Assembly (NCBI GenBank): GCA_965276005.1
Contig: OZ254962.1
Coordinates: 1,302,001 to 1,366,000, forward strand
Source: G965232465 sp965276005
GTDB taxonomy: Bacteria; Pseudomonadota; Alphaproteobacteria; JAQWUY01
Direction: 5' to 3'
DNA: 64,000 nucleotides
Part shown: positions 42,710 to 52,499 of the stretch, piece after piece
Layout: every line of letters starts with the position of its first letter
Position numbering within the stretch: the first letter of the stretch is position 1
The notes under the pieces: generated by a model
Databases searched by the model: none
Told to the model about the DNA's origin: nothing
The model's input: the letters and a program-made list of their open reading frames with translations, nothing else
Made by a program: the position numbers and the translations under genes

Positions 42710-45700
42710 TTATGCAGAAGCATTGCCGTTTGTTTTAACACGGGCGATGTGATCCGCTGGTACGGATTGTTGTACAAATATTTCCCTAATGGTTTCGTAC
42801 ATTTTTTCGTCCATATCGTACAACGGAAGGCTTTTTTGTGCCTTGATGTTGTTGGCAAGGAACGCCATGTCGTATGTGGTGGTGTATTTTGTTCTGTATT
42901 TTACTTGTGGGGCTTGTGCGGTGTGAAACACCGATGCCCAAAGGGGATTTTTTGGTTGTTGTGGGCGTAATGGGCGGGTAATTGCCTGCATGTCGATACC
43001 GTTTAAATGGGCGTACATACCGGTGTCAAAGATGTTATCCGTACTATTGCTAGCAAGGTCGCTGCTGCATCGTCCGTGCCAGCCGCCACAGACACTGCCG
43101 CCGCCACTGGATATTAGGGCAGCTCCAGCACCCAGCAATACCACGCCACCGGCAGCACCAGCAGCACCGCCGCCGCTACGCCCCCTACCATCCCCGTCGT
43201 AGCCGGAGTGTGTGTGCCAATTGTGACTGTCGTCAGAATCACCACCGCCATTGTTATCGGGTTTGTCATCAGGTTTGCCACCATTGCCGCCGTTGTTGTC
43301 ATCGTTGTCATCGTTGTCATCGTGACCATCGTCAGGATTTTGGGGGCTATACTTGTCATCGCTGTATAGGAGAGCGGATCTGTGGGAGCGATCGGCACCA
43401 TATGGATCCACCGGGTTGCTTTGGAAATCCCCACCATTAAAATTATATGCCGTATTAAATCGGGTGTCGTAGCTGTTTATGCCATTTAGGGTGTTGCCCT
43501 TGGGGGATTTTGTCCATATCAAGTATCGTCCCCACCCGCTGGACAAATCCAAGGCATACCTGTCTGATTGATTGATAAATGTATCGGCTACCAATTCGAT
43601 ACCCACGCTGCCCCTATACAAATAGCCATTGGTTTTTATTTTGCCACCGTTTAGGATAACAATTTGCGAATCCGATGTATATGTTTTCTTGCCGGAGTGT
43701 ACAATGCTGACCCGTTTTCCGTCCGCTTTCCAAATGGTGATTTTGCCCGTTTGTTTTTTGTTGGCACTCGCCCCGTTTTTGCCCTTCAGCATTTTGATAA
43801 TTAAATCATTATTGCCCGCAGATATGGTTTTACCTTTGGCAACGGTGATGTGTGCTTTGCCTGCATCTCGGCCATATATATTGTCATTGGCTTTTAAGGT
43901 AAGCCCGCCATTGATTTTTACATCAGCGTTAATGGTAATCGACCGTCCAGCGACTAAAGTTAATCGACCGCCTTTTGTGGTTTTTATGTTACGATTAACA
44001 GTAATATCGTTACCGGCAATAATTTTTAAATGGGTGCCGGCGTTTAATTGTTGTTGTAAATCTGCTGCATCTGAGGATCCTGAGGACTTGGATATATTTA
44101 TCAAATACACCGCACCTGCATGCGTTTTCCCTGTATTATCGCTCGACGCCCCAACCGCCAACTTCGTCCCGTCATCGTTTAACGACACACTGGAGCCAAA
44201 ATAATGCCCCCGACCCAATGAAATACTACCGCCACCTGCAAAATTGGTACCGTGTGTAATCTTTTTTACCTGTTGTATGGTATCCCACGCATTTCCTGTG
44301 ACGGTAAACAGATATACAGCCCCTTTATTGCTACCAAAACCACCTGTATCATCCCCCCTAGCCCCAACAGCCAACTTCGACCCATCGGCACTTAACGATA
44401 CGCCAGAGCCAAAATTATCATAACTACCGAGTGCAAATTTACTCTCATCTGCAAGACGGGTGCCGTGTGTAATTTTTTTCACTTTTTTTATGGTATTCCA
44501 TGCACTTCCCGTAACGGTAAACAAATATACGGCACCTGCATCCCATGCCCCTGTGTCATCTTGTTTTGCCCCCACCGCCAACTTCGTTCCATCGTCACTT
44601 AACGATACGGCAGAGCCAAAATTATCATAATTCTTCAGTGTAATGCGTCCCCCACCTGAAAGGATGGTGTTACGACCGATTTTTTTGTTTTGCTTTACGG
44701 TATTCCACGCATTTCCTGTAATGGTAAACAAGTATACCGCCCCACGCCCGCTATCATACCTTTCTGCCCCAACAGCCAATTTCGACCCGTTGGCACTTAA
44801 CGACACGCTGGATCCAAAATACCCACCCAAAATCTGTGAAACATGACCACTACTTGAAAGCCCGGTGTTTCGTGTAATCCTTTTCTTTTTTGTTATGGTA
44901 TCCCACGCATTGCCCGTAATGGTAAACAGATATACCGCCCCACTATTGTCACTATCCCCTGTTGCCCCAACAGCCAACTTATTGCCATCATCGCTTAACG
45001 ATACGCTGCTGCCAAAAGAATCATGGGGACTGAGTTCGAGACTCCCCCCCCCTGCTAGAGTGGTGCCTTGTGTAATCTTTTTCTTTTGTGTTATCGTATC
45101 CCCCCATTCGGATCCGCTGATAATATATAGGTATACGGCACCATAATTAGAGACACTGTATCCGCTATAACCGTCATCATTGGTAGCCCCCACCGCCAAC
45201 TTTCTGCCGCCATCGCTTAACGCTACACTGCTGCCGAAATAATCATAACTGTCTAATGAAACACGACCATTTTTAAGCCCAACACCGTGTGCAATCTTTT
45301 TTACCTGTCCTAAGGCGGATCCCCATGCACCTCCTATAACAACATTTTTCGGGTCGAGTAAAATCACGCCGTTACCAGCGTGCACCCGTTTTAGACCGAA
45401 GCTGTCGACCTGTTTTTTGCCCGATATTTCCACCGCCCCACCGCTAACACCAGTGGCATCGATGCTGGCATAATTGTTGGTGGTGTGATCCGCCCATAAA
45501 ATGGCTGTACCGCCTGTGCCTGATGTGGACGATACGACCACATTTACGCCCGTGCCTAACGAAGTTTTGCCGGCACTGACAAGGTCGCTATTGTCCCCCC
45601 AACGGGTTACGAATAGATTTTGTGTGTTTTTGTCTAGGAGGCTGGTTTTTGGGTCGTATGTACCGCCTTGAAACGCCCCGCCTAGACGGATTCGCCCGCC

Positions 45701-46924
45701 TTGTGTTTTTCCCGTTGCCGACACGGTGCCGGATAACAGACCGACCAAGCCGCCTTTGTTGCTGATGTCGATAGTGCCGCCAGTGCCGTTTGTACCGTCG
45801 GCTTTAAAGTCTGCAGAGCCCAGTACCTTTGTACCACTTTTGCCTAGTCCGCCGATAAATGACAGATTCCCGCCTTTGTTGCTGCCGGATACATCGAAAC
45901 GGGTGCCGGCGTTTAGGTTTGCCCCGTGTTGTAACGATACTTTAATTTTTCCTCCAACGCCATTTTGTGCCGCTGCAGACACCGTACCGCTGCTGTCGAT
46001 CGTATCCGCCTCGATGGCAATAGTGCCGGCGTTGCCATACGCCGCATCAGCGGTGATTCGTCCGTTACCAGTAATACCCACCGTACCGCCACTAATCGAT
46101 ATAACACCGTCTGTCGAAGACACCGTATTTGCTGATACAATCCCATCGATCGAAATAGTTTGCCGCAAAATATCGGACGCATCGGCAACGGTTATATCGA
46201 TAAATCCACCCCGTGAGTCGACTTTTCCGCCTAAATTGAGAGTAGCCGAAACTTTATTGCCTTGCGAATCGGTTAGAGTGTTCCACTTGTCCGTAGGCAC
46301 TTCGACCCGTAAAAAATCGCTGTTGCCAAACGACATAACAATTTTTTCACCGCCGGCAAAACCCACCTTGCCCACGAAAGCACGGACAGTGCCATCATTT
46401 TTGACCGCCCCACCCAGCAACACCACAAAACCACCGTCATCGACCGAAATACTACCCCGATTGTCGACAACACCATTGGTACCGCTTTTGGCAAATGTGT
46501 AATCGCCATTTAAAAAATCGTTGTTGTCAATATCGAGAGTCGAGGCGACAAAATTGCCCGTATCGACAACCCCGTCTGCAGTAATCAGAATACCGTTGGG
46601 ATTGACCAAAAACACACTACCATTAGCGTTAATCCGCCCGGCAATTTCCGAAGTCAAATCGCCCGTAACACGATTTAAAGTTGCCGAATCGCTACTGGGC
46701 TGATTAAAGTTTACCGTGTTGCCTGTGCCCACAGAAAAACTTTTCCAACTGATAATCGCCTTGTCTGTGCTTTGATCGATATTCAATGTATCGCCGCTGT
46801 ACTGGATACCAGCCGCACCCTGTTGTACCACACCACCTTGCGGCAAACCCGCCGCAAACACCACATTACCAGTATACAGCGAAGATACCGCTAATAAAGC
46901 AAATTTTACAGATCCATGAGTCAT
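42710..46924 (-). CDS. TPS/haemagglutinin-type FG-GAP adhesin
   Basis: A 1404-residue secreted protein. Signal peptide 1-24, then a two-partner-secretion domain (about 25-250) with AIISWKSFSVGTGNTVNFNQ, INANGSVFLVNPNGI and GNFVASTLDI. Residues about 250-540 are beta-helix-like, about 555-960 hold six FG-GAP repeats (FGSSVSLSxDGxKLAVGA), then a second beta-helix-like part, a D/N/G-rich linker (three 9-bp tandem repeats at 43295-43321), a hydrophobic Gly/Ala segment and a tail nearly the same as that of the adhesin at 2-4324. The TpsB partner is not in the window. AGGAAAGGACAGGG lies upstream of the start. The promoter area is three tandem repeats, suggesting variable expression. Confidence 0.88.
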   Translation of the reverse strand: MTHGSVKFALLAVSSLYTGNVVFAAGLPQGGVVQQGAAGIQYSGDTLNIDQSTDKAIISWKSFSVGTGNTVNFNQPSSDSATLNRVTGDLTSEIAGRINANGSVFLVNPNGILITADGVVDTGNFVASTLDIDNNDFLNGDYTFAKSGTNGVVDNRGSISVDDGGFVVLLGGAVKNDGTVRAFVGKVGFAGGEKIVMSFGNSDFLRVEVPTDKWNTLTDSQGNKVSATLNLGGKVDSRGGFIDITVADASDILRQTISIDGIVSANTVSSTDGVISISGGTVGITGNGRITADAAYGNAGTIAIEADTIDSSGTVSAAAQNGVGGKIKVSLQHGANLNAGTRFDVSGSNKGGNLSFIGGLGKSGTKVLGSADFKADGTNGTGGTIDISNKGGLVGLLSGTVSATGKTQGGRIRLGGAFQGGTYDPKTSLLDKNTQNLFVTRWGDNSDLVSAGKTSLGTGVNVVVSSTSGTGGTAILWADHTTNNYASIDATGVSGGAVEISGKKQVDSFGLKRVHAGNGVILLDPKNVVIGGAWGSALGQVKKIAHGVGLKNGRVSLDSYDYFGSSVALSDGGRKLAVGATNDDGYSGYSVSNYGAVYLYIISGSEWGDTITQKKKITQGTTLAGGGSLELSPHDSFGSSVSLSDDGNKLAVGATGDSDNSGAVYLFTITGNAWDTITKKKRITRNTGLSSSGHVSQILGGYFGSSVSLSANGSKLAVGAERYDSGRGAVYLFTITGNAWNTVKQNKKIGRNTILSGGGRITLKNYDNFGSAVSLSDDGTKLAVGAKQDDTGAWDAGAVYLFTVTGSAWNTIKKVKKITHGTRLADESKFALGSYDNFGSGVSLSADGSKLAVGARGDDTGGFGSNKGAVYLFTVTGNAWDTIQQVKKITHGTNFAGGGSISLGRGHYFGSSVSLNDDGTKLAVGASSDNTGKTHAGAVYLINISKSSGSSDAADLQQQLNAGTHLKIIAGNDITVNRNIKTTKGGRLTLVAGRSITINADVKINGGLTLKANDNIYGRDAGKAHITVAKGKTISAGNNDLIIKMLKGKNGASANKKQTGKITIWKADGKRVSIVHSGKKTYTSDSQIVILNGGKIKTNGYLYRGSVGIELVADTFINQSDRYALDLSSGWGRYLIWTKSPKGNTLNGINSYDTRFNTAYNFNGGDFQSNPVDPYGADRSHRSALLYSDDKYSPQNPDDGHDDNDDNDDNNGGNGGKPDDKPDNNGGGDSDDSHNWHTHSGYDGDGRGRSGGGAAGAAGGVVLLGAGAALISSGGGSVCGGWHGRCSSDLASNSTDNIFDTGMYAHLNGIDMQAITRPLRPQQPKNPLWASVFHTAQAPQVKYRTKYTTTYDMAFLANNIKAQKSLPLYDMDEKMYETIREIFVQQSVPADHIARVKTNGNASA

Positions 46925-46959
46925 GAGCCCTGTCCTTTCCTAATACCATAAACCAACCT

Positions 46960-47330
46960 AATACCATCTGACACATCTAAAAACCATCGTATGTGCCTAA
47001 ATATAGCAATCCTAAAACACCACTATATCACAAAAAATTAGGAAAGCAAAGATATAAAATAATATTTTTTGTTAAAAACCGATTTAATACCACCTGACAC
47101 ATCTAAAAACCATCGTATGTGCCTAAAGTATACCAATCCTAGAACACCACCATATCACAAAAAATTAGGAAAGTAAAGATATAAAATAATATTTTATTTG
47201 TTAAAAACCGATTTAATACCACCTGACACATCTAAAAACCACTGTGTTTTCCTAGATATAGCAATCCTAGGACACCACTGTATCACAAAAAATTAGGAAA
47301 GTAAAGATGTAAAATAATATTTTATGATTT
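46960..47330. repeat. Three tandem ~127-bp promoter-containing repeats
   Basis: Copies begin at 46960, 47086 and 47215 (periods 126 and 129), each starting AATACCAYCTGACACATCTA and ending near the A/T-rich ATAATATTTT. On the minus strand each holds an extended -10-like element: TGC-TATATT (47000-47005), TGG-TATACT (47127-47132) and TGC-TATATC (47255-47260). They lie directly upstream of the adhesin on the minus strand and fill most of the 451-base gap. No gene is seen here. Confidence 0.92.
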
Positions 47331-47375
47331 TATTTTCGACAAGCACCTTTTTCCAATTAGTGATTGTGCTGGTTG

Positions 47376-48767
47376 TTATCGAACCGCTGCAATAATACCG
47401 TAGTTTACCGTATGGTCTTTGTCCGCAAATGGGGGGTGATAGGGTACAACAATTGTGCCTGTGGCAGTGAAGCTCGATACATTCGGGGTTTCATCCGCAC
47501 GCCAAATGTACATGTAACCCTTTGTTTTTACATCGTTAAAGTCGATAGAATTGTTAATGGCGACATCGTTATCGACAATAAATTTGGGTTTATCGGCGGC
47601 GTAAACCGCTACACTGCCGGCTGTCCATTGGTTGCCCGCCACATATGCAAGAGGCGTGTTTACATGGTACCGCCAAATCTGTTGGGCTTGGGTGGCTATG
47701 GCTTGGGCGGGATAATGCCCACGGTTAAGGTTTACCGTATAGTAATAGCCATAATACCCCGCCACAGCCCCGCCCACCCCCACGACCCAAATACTGCCCC
47801 ACAATGCGGACATAGTATAGCCCCGTTTTTCACACCACCATATAAACATCAGCGGCACCAAAGATAAAAACGGATAATTCCAAGTACTATAGACACTTAT
47901 ATTTAATATAATAGCTAATATAGTTACAACAATCAGTGGCATACAAGTCATATACACCAAAAAATGCCCCAGTGGCACAGACAACGAGCGGAACTTAAAC
48001 TTGCGGCGGGCGATGCCTATACCCAATACTACAAAAGTTAAATTGACAATAAACGCCCCCCAAAAACTCCCCAATCTTTGCCATGTGGCGGCTTCTTCGA
48101 ACCGCCCCTGCATATACGACAAGGGAGCAAAATCAACCGTTTTTAACCACACCGCATGGGGGGCAAGCACCCCTACAAACACAACGGTAAAAACCCACAA
48201 TCCCCATATGTTAAAAATATACCTTCGCCACAATATGGCGTATAAAAATATCGATATGTACAATATGCCCAAACTGTACTTACCGTACAGCCCTAAGGCG
48301 GCAACCCCGCCCATAAATGCCCATGCCCATAAGCTGTTGCCCCGATGGCGACACACCTGATGAAATGCCACAACCGTCCACACCCAAAACGGCAGTTGTA
48401 CAAGGTGGTGATTCCACTCCGCAGAAATCCAAGTGGTATGGGGAAACACCAGTACCAATATAGTCGCCATAAACCTAGAACTCTCCGATACAAACGCCTT
48501 TGCCAGTACCCATACCCCCATAGCCGTAAAAGCAATAAACACTTGCGATGCAACAAACACCGCTATGTTCGTAGGTAAAAACGATTCGAATGCAATAACA
48601 ACCCAACTGGGCAAGGGCGGGTGTTTAAAGTATCCCCAATCCAGCGACCTACCCCAAGCGATCATTTCCACCGAATCCAGCCCAACCGTATATAAAGTAT
48701 AATACGGTACCAAAATCCACAACACCATATGTATACCCACAATACCGATGGCAAGCGATTTATACAT
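47376..48767 (-). CDS. ArnT-like undecaprenyl-phosphate sugar transferase (PMT family)
   Basis: A 463-residue integral membrane glycosyltransferase of the PMT/ArnT class with about 10-12 hydrophobic helices. The first periplasmic loop has the family's acidic residues and KHPP (Asp31, Glu34, KHPPLPSW at about 48-55), and ISAEWNHH lies in a later loop. Such enzymes move a sugar from undecaprenyl phosphate to lipid A or another surface acceptor. It overlaps the deacetylase gene by 8 bases. By gene order it matches FlmK (Francisella) and LgmB (Bordetella), which add galactosamine or glucosamine to lipid A phosphates. Confidence 0.82.
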   Translation of the reverse strand: MYKSLAIGIVGIHMVLWILVPYYTLYTVGLDSVEMIAWGRSLDWGYFKHPPLPSWVVIAFESFLPTNIAVFVASQVFIAFTAMGVWVLAKAFVSESSRFMATILVLVFPHTTWISAEWNHHLVQLPFWVWTVVAFHQVCRHRGNSLWAWAFMGGVAALGLYGKYSLGILYISIFLYAILWRRYIFNIWGLWVFTVVFVGVLAPHAVWLKTVDFAPLSYMQGRFEEAATWQRLGSFWGAFIVNLTFVVLGIGIARRKFKFRSLSVPLGHFLVYMTCMPLIVVTILAIILNISVYSTWNYPFLSLVPLMFIWWCEKRGYTMSALWGSIWVVGVGGAVAGYYGYYYTVNLNRGHYPAQAIATQAQQIWRYHVNTPLAYVAGNQWTAGSVAVYAADKPKFIVDNDVAINNSIDFNDVKTKGYMYIWRADETPNVSSFTATGTIVVPYHPPFADKDHTVNYGIIAAVR

Positions 48768-49665
48768 TTTTATTGCCCCCCATATTATTTTCGCTTATGT
48801 ATGTATACAATGTGCGTAAAGTATGGGCTTCCCTATCCCGCTGTGGGGCGTTGTAATACGCCCACAGATCTGGGCGATTTTGCCATATTTCATACTCAGC
48901 CGACAATGCCCTGCCCGGGTGAAACAGCACCTCCAACGCCCCCGTATGGGGGTGTACGCACCACCGTTGCAGTGCCGCTGTATACATATCTATATTGGCT
49001 GTTGCCGTTGGCAGCACGCCAAAAAATACCGCTGATGCGGTGATGTCAAAACCGTCCCATATACGGCGGGTTTTCCAAGCTAACGCTTTTAACAATCCAT
49101 ACTTAACCGTGTTTATAACAGACGACCGCACCCAAATATAGTCGCTGGGTATACGGATTTGGGTGATGCCCGCCTCTGATACCGCCCGGGCTATAGCGGC
49201 GGCAACAACAGGTATCATGTGCATATGCTGGTGGCAATCGACCGCCTCAGGCGTGGTGCCAAAAGCCTTTTCGAACGCCCGTATTTGGTGCAGGGTTTCC
49301 GCATAAATAGCGTCTTGGAACCCCACTTTGTCTTTACGGTTGTGCACCGCATGCCGCCAAAAAGCGATAAAATCTTTGTCAAAAACCCCATCGGGACAGA
49401 TAACCGATTTGCCACTTAACGCCCGCCCCTCCATAAGGTTTATATGCAGCACCACCCGCATAGGGGCATGAGTATGTGTTTTGTTATACCGCTTTACCGC
49501 CTGCACCGCCCCGTTTAAATCGGTACCGTTTACAACCACACTAACACTATTCAAAACATCGAAACATCTTTCGATCGATTGGGTGATACCAACCGATAAA
49601 CCTAAATCATCCGCATGCCAATATATAGCAGGCTTATCCATCGATACATTAGATATTGTCTGCAT
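48760..49665 (-). CDS. YdjC/NaxD-like carbohydrate deacetylase
   Basis: A 301-residue metal-dependent deacetylase of the YdjC/ChbG/HpnK family: YWHADDLGLS (metal ligands Asp19/Asp20), VVLHINLMEG, DCHQHMHMIP and a C-terminal LFHPGRA. NaxD, in this family, removes the acetyl group from undecaprenyl-phosphate N-acetylgalactosamine in Francisella; LgmC does the same for glucosamine in Bordetella. Overlaps of 8 bases with the ArnT-like gene and 17 with the GT2 gene show tight coupling. A start at 49641 (MDKPAIY) would reduce the overlap and is possible. Confidence 0.85.
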   Translation of the reverse strand: MQTISNVSMDKPAIYWHADDLGLSVGITQSIERCFDVLNSVSVVVNGTDLNGAVQAVKRYNKTHTHAPMRVVLHINLMEGRALSGKSVICPDGVFDKDFIAFWRHAVHNRKDKVGFQDAIYAETLHQIRAFEKAFGTTPEAVDCHQHMHMIPVVAAAIARAVSEAGITQIRIPSDYIWVRSSVINTVKYGLLKALAWKTRRIWDGFDITASAVFFGVLPTATANIDMYTAALQRWCVHPHTGALEVLFHPGRALSAEYEIWQNRPDLWAYYNAPQRDREAHTLRTLYTYISENNMGGNKNV

Positions 49666-50596
49666 TGTCGTGTACTTTTCTCACCGTGTATTGGGGGCGG
49701 TTTTTTGTTTCGTTGTAAATCCGCCCCACATATTCGCCAAGTATCCCCATACCCAGCATCTGAATACCGCCAATAAACAAAATAATAACCAAAGTCGATT
49801 CGTATCCCTGTACAGGGTTGCCATACACCGCATACAACACCAACCGAATCATCATATATACAAACGCCACCAATGATACAACCACCCCAAACGCCGATAT
49901 AAACCGTAACGGCACTACGGAAAATCCAAACAATCCTTGAAACGCCAATTTAAACAATTGCAGCCAAGAAAAAGTAGAAGTGCCATGTTGGCGGTCTTCG
50001 GGTACATACTCTACAAACCCGTGTTTACCGCCAATCCATGCGTATATCCCCTTGGTAAACATGTCCTGTTCGTGGAATGTCCCATATATTTCGACTATCC
50101 TCCTGTCCAGCAATACAAATTCTGATGTGCCAGAGGGAATATGCACTTGCGAAAACGCATTAAACAGCCTGTAATAAATACGGGTTAATACAGCACGCAT
50201 AAACCCCAATTTTTCCCGTGCGATGCGTTTGCCATAGACAACATCACAGCCCTGTTGCCAATGATGTAAAAATTCTGGCAACAATTCGGGGGCATTTTGC
50301 ATATCCGCATCCACAACCCACACCGCATCGCCACTAGTGTGGTGGATACCAGCAGTAATCGCCAAAGCAGATCCAAAATTACGCAATAAATCGACGATTT
50401 TAACCGCATATGCACTGATTTTCGCCTGCTGTAACAGCTGTGCCATAGTGTCGTCCCGTGACCCATCATTGACACAGACAATTTCAAATATGTATGTATC
50501 GTCTAATCCATGTAATACGCTGTGTAACCTGTCAAACGCATACGATATATTTGGCGATTCGTTATAACAAGGGATTAAAACACTTATCTTTTTCAT
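49649..50596 (-). CDS. GT2 glycosyltransferase, ArnC/GtrB/FlmF2-like
   Basis: A 315-residue polyprenyl-phosphate glycosyltransferase. A GT-A domain (KISVLIPCYNESPNI, VCVNDGSRDDT, AVWVVDADMQNAPELLPEFL) is followed by two C-terminal membrane helices (about 225-250 and 265-290), the layout of DPM1/GtrB/ArnC. It would load a nucleotide-activated sugar, probably an N-acetylhexosamine given the neighbours, onto undecaprenyl phosphate on the inner leaflet. Divergent from the GtrA-like gene. Confidence 0.9.
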   Translation of the reverse strand: MKKISVLIPCYNESPNISYAFDRLHSVLHGLDDTYIFEIVCVNDGSRDDTMAQLLQQAKISAYAVKIVDLLRNFGSALAITAGIHHTSGDAVWVVDADMQNAPELLPEFLHHWQQGCDVVYGKRIAREKLGFMRAVLTRIYYRLFNAFSQVHIPSGTSEFVLLDRRIVEIYGTFHEQDMFTKGIYAWIGGKHGFVEYVPEDRQHGTSTFSWLQLFKLAFQGLFGFSVVPLRFISAFGVVVSLVAFVYMMIRLVLYAVYGNPVQGYESTLVIILFIGGIQMLGMGILGEYVGRIYNETKNRPQYTVRKVHDNADNI

Positions 50597-50726
50597 ACAG
50601 ATATTATTCCTTAATAAAAAAGGGTTGCCTTATAAAAACTTTCCTGTGCAAACCATACTCTATTTTGGGCAGAAACACAAATAAAAATGATTGCATCGAG
50701 GGGGATACAAGCGTATAGTACCGCCG

Positions 50727-51116
50727 ATGATAAAAAAATATGCACATATTTTAAATTTTATGGAAATGCAACGGTTTGCCATAGTCGGTATAACCGCCGC
50801 CACCACCCATTTCGTGGCAGGTATGGCGTACATACATCTTATAACCCCGTCTATTGTGATCGCCAATATTATGGCATATTTTACCGCCTTTGTTGTCAGC
50901 ATTGTCGGGCATATGCGTTTCAGTTTTAAAGTCGCCTTTACATGGTATCGTGTGGTTACATTTTTTATAATATCTGTTTCTGCTATGGGCATATCCACAT
51001 TAACCGCATATGTAACCTTTTCGATAGTATCGTCCCCATCGCTGGCACTGGCATTGGGAATCGCTTTATCCGCTGGGTATACATTTGTGTTGTCTAAATG
51101 CGTGGCGTTCAAATAA
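50727..51116 (+). CDS. GtrA-family membrane protein, putative lipid-sugar flippase
   Basis: A 129-residue protein with four predicted membrane helices and the GtrA pattern (QRFAIVGITAATTHFVAGMA, SIVGHMRFSFK, AGYTFVLSKCVAFK). GtrA proteins are thought to flip undecaprenyl-phosphate-linked sugars to the periplasm. It is divergent from the GT2 gene across 130 bases. No good ribosome site fits any ATG: a GAGGGGG at 50698-50704 is 22 bases from 50727, so the exact start is uncertain. Confidence 0.78.
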   Translation: MIKKYAHILNFMEMQRFAIVGITAATTHFVAGMAYIHLITPSIVIANIMAYFTAFVVSIVGHMRFSFKVAFTWYRVVTFFIISVSAMGISTLTAYVTFSIVSSPSLALALGIALSAGYTFVLSKCVAFK

Positions 51117-51172
51117 AAAATGTATGTTTTACAACAACTTACAAAATTTTATAAAAAATCCCTATTTTTAAG

Positions 51173-51265
51173 TTGACAGCCCATTTGATTTCGTTTAGGG
51201 TATAGGTATATTTTTAATACCTCCAAAAAACTTGTTGCCCCATTCATTTGGGGCTATTTTTTTTG
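51173..51265 (+). ncRNA. Candidate short transcript with its own promoter and terminator
   Basis: TTGACA (51173-51178) is followed after 17 bases by a weak TAGGGT. From about 51207 a short RNA of about 58 bases would run through AGGTAT/ATACCT and end in a strong terminator: GCCCCA-TTCATT-TGGGGC (51237-51254) then eight T (51257-51264). A degenerate copy of the terminator (GTTGCTCC...GGGTATTTTTTTT) follows at about 51288-51320. No protein frame fits. The remaining gap to 51598 is AT-rich, with no gene seen. Confidence 0.35.
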
Positions 51266-51598
51266 GGGGTGAGGGATGTAAAAAAGGTGTTGCTCCATTT
51301 TTTTGGGTATTTTTTTTGCAGTATGCAGGAATCGGTTCACCTTGCTTGCAGCTGATTTTTTTATATCACTTTGAAAATACCAACGATTATCGTCAAACTA
51401 CATATTTACAGCGTAAAAATCTTGTCACATTTTCGTAAACTGCCTCTCTAATACGGCTGTGCATATTGCTTTTTATGCTTCATATGAGTATACTTGTACC
51501 TAGTTCGTAACATTCTTGTTAGTTTCATAACGGTGTTGTTAGGACTGTTTATAACTCTCATTAAATCTACTATATTAATTAAAACAAGGAATTTTATT

Positions 51599-52354
51599 AT
51601 GATTAAAAAAACATTATTAACGATTACACTATCTTTAGGGTTGGGTATTCCCGCATTTGCCGATGACACACCCACTGAAGTAGGGGCGGTAGTAACTTAT
51701 GCCCCTGCACAAGCGGGGTTGACAGCCAACAAATTAAAAGTATTCCCATGGTTCCAAAAAGAATACAGCAACGGTTGGTACGCTATTGTCCGTAAAGGGG
51801 TGGGTAAATATGTGGTCAACAGTGACACCACTAAGCTAGGTATCGGTCTGTGGGCGGATTTGGGTCGTAAAACCTCAGACCACGACCGTTTAAAAAACCT
51901 AAAAGAGGTCAAAGCATCGCCCGCTGTAAACATCAACTTCGACTCCAAACTCAGCAGTAGAAACAGTGTATCGGGCTTTGTCGAAACCAGTGTACGGGAA
52001 CACAAAGGCACCCGGGCACAATTTGCGTTTCGTCGCAACCTAACCGCTAATACAGAGAGCATGCTATTTACCAATGGCGAACTGTATACCCAATTCGTAG
52101 ACACAAAATATGCCCAAGCCTATTACGGTGTTACTGCCGCTGATGCCACCGCCAGCGGTTTCAGTGCCTACAGTGCCAGCAGCGGTATCGACCGAATCGG
52201 TGCCAGATTTAATATACAAAAAAATCTAGGCGAAAGAATATACATCAAAAGCAGTGTATCCGCCGGCGTAACCTCAGGCCCCGCCAAAGCCAGCCCCATT
52301 AGCAACAGCAAATCATACATGGGCATCGCTATAGTATTTGGTACCTATTTCTGA
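51599..52354 (+). CDS. MipA/OmpV-like outer-membrane protein
   Basis: A 251-residue protein with a signal peptide (KKTLLTITLSLGLGIPAFA, cut near residue 21) and a beta-barrel pattern of alternating strands ending in a C-terminal Phe (IAIVFGTYF), the outer-membrane sorting signal. The N-terminal part (VVTYAPAQAG, KVFPWFQKEY, GLWADLG, DHDRLKNL) fits the MipA/OmpV family, scaffolds or porins of unclear substrate. The ATG at 51599 has AAGGAA upstream; the open frame 35 codons earlier has no ribosome site. Confidence 0.72.
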   Translation: MIKKTLLTITLSLGLGIPAFADDTPTEVGAVVTYAPAQAGLTANKLKVFPWFQKEYSNGWYAIVRKGVGKYVVNSDTTKLGIGLWADLGRKTSDHDRLKNLKEVKASPAVNINFDSKLSSRNSVSGFVETSVREHKGTRAQFAFRRNLTANTESMLFTNGELYTQFVDTKYAQAYYGVTAADATASGFSAYSASSGIDRIGARFNIQKNLGERIYIKSSVSAGVTSGPAKASPISNSKSYMGIAIVFGTYF

Positions 52355-52386
52355 TATGTGTACTTTATATGCTTTGGAAACAAAAA

Positions 52387-52411
52387 AACGGGTTTTTCGA
52401 ACCCGTTTTTT
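52387..52411 (+). terminator. Terminator after the MipA-like gene
   Basis: AACGGGTT (52387-52394) pairs perfectly with AACCCGTT (52400-52407), 5-base loop, and runs into six T. Confidence 0.9.
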
Positions 52412-52499
52412 ATCCCTTTTTTACAATTATTGCAATAAAACAACATCTATGATACAGTGTGCATATACGATACAACCCGTTTTAAAACCACATTTTATA

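Noticed and set aside
45726..46502. A 258-codon plus-strand frame rich in Pro/Leu inside the adhesin
   Set aside because: It is the antisense shadow of repetitive Gly/Thr/Asp codons; similar long shadows occur over the first adhesin (for example 2902-3690).
46960..47330. CRISPR array
   Set aside because: The units are ~127 bp and directly adjacent with no variable spacers, and no cas genes are present.
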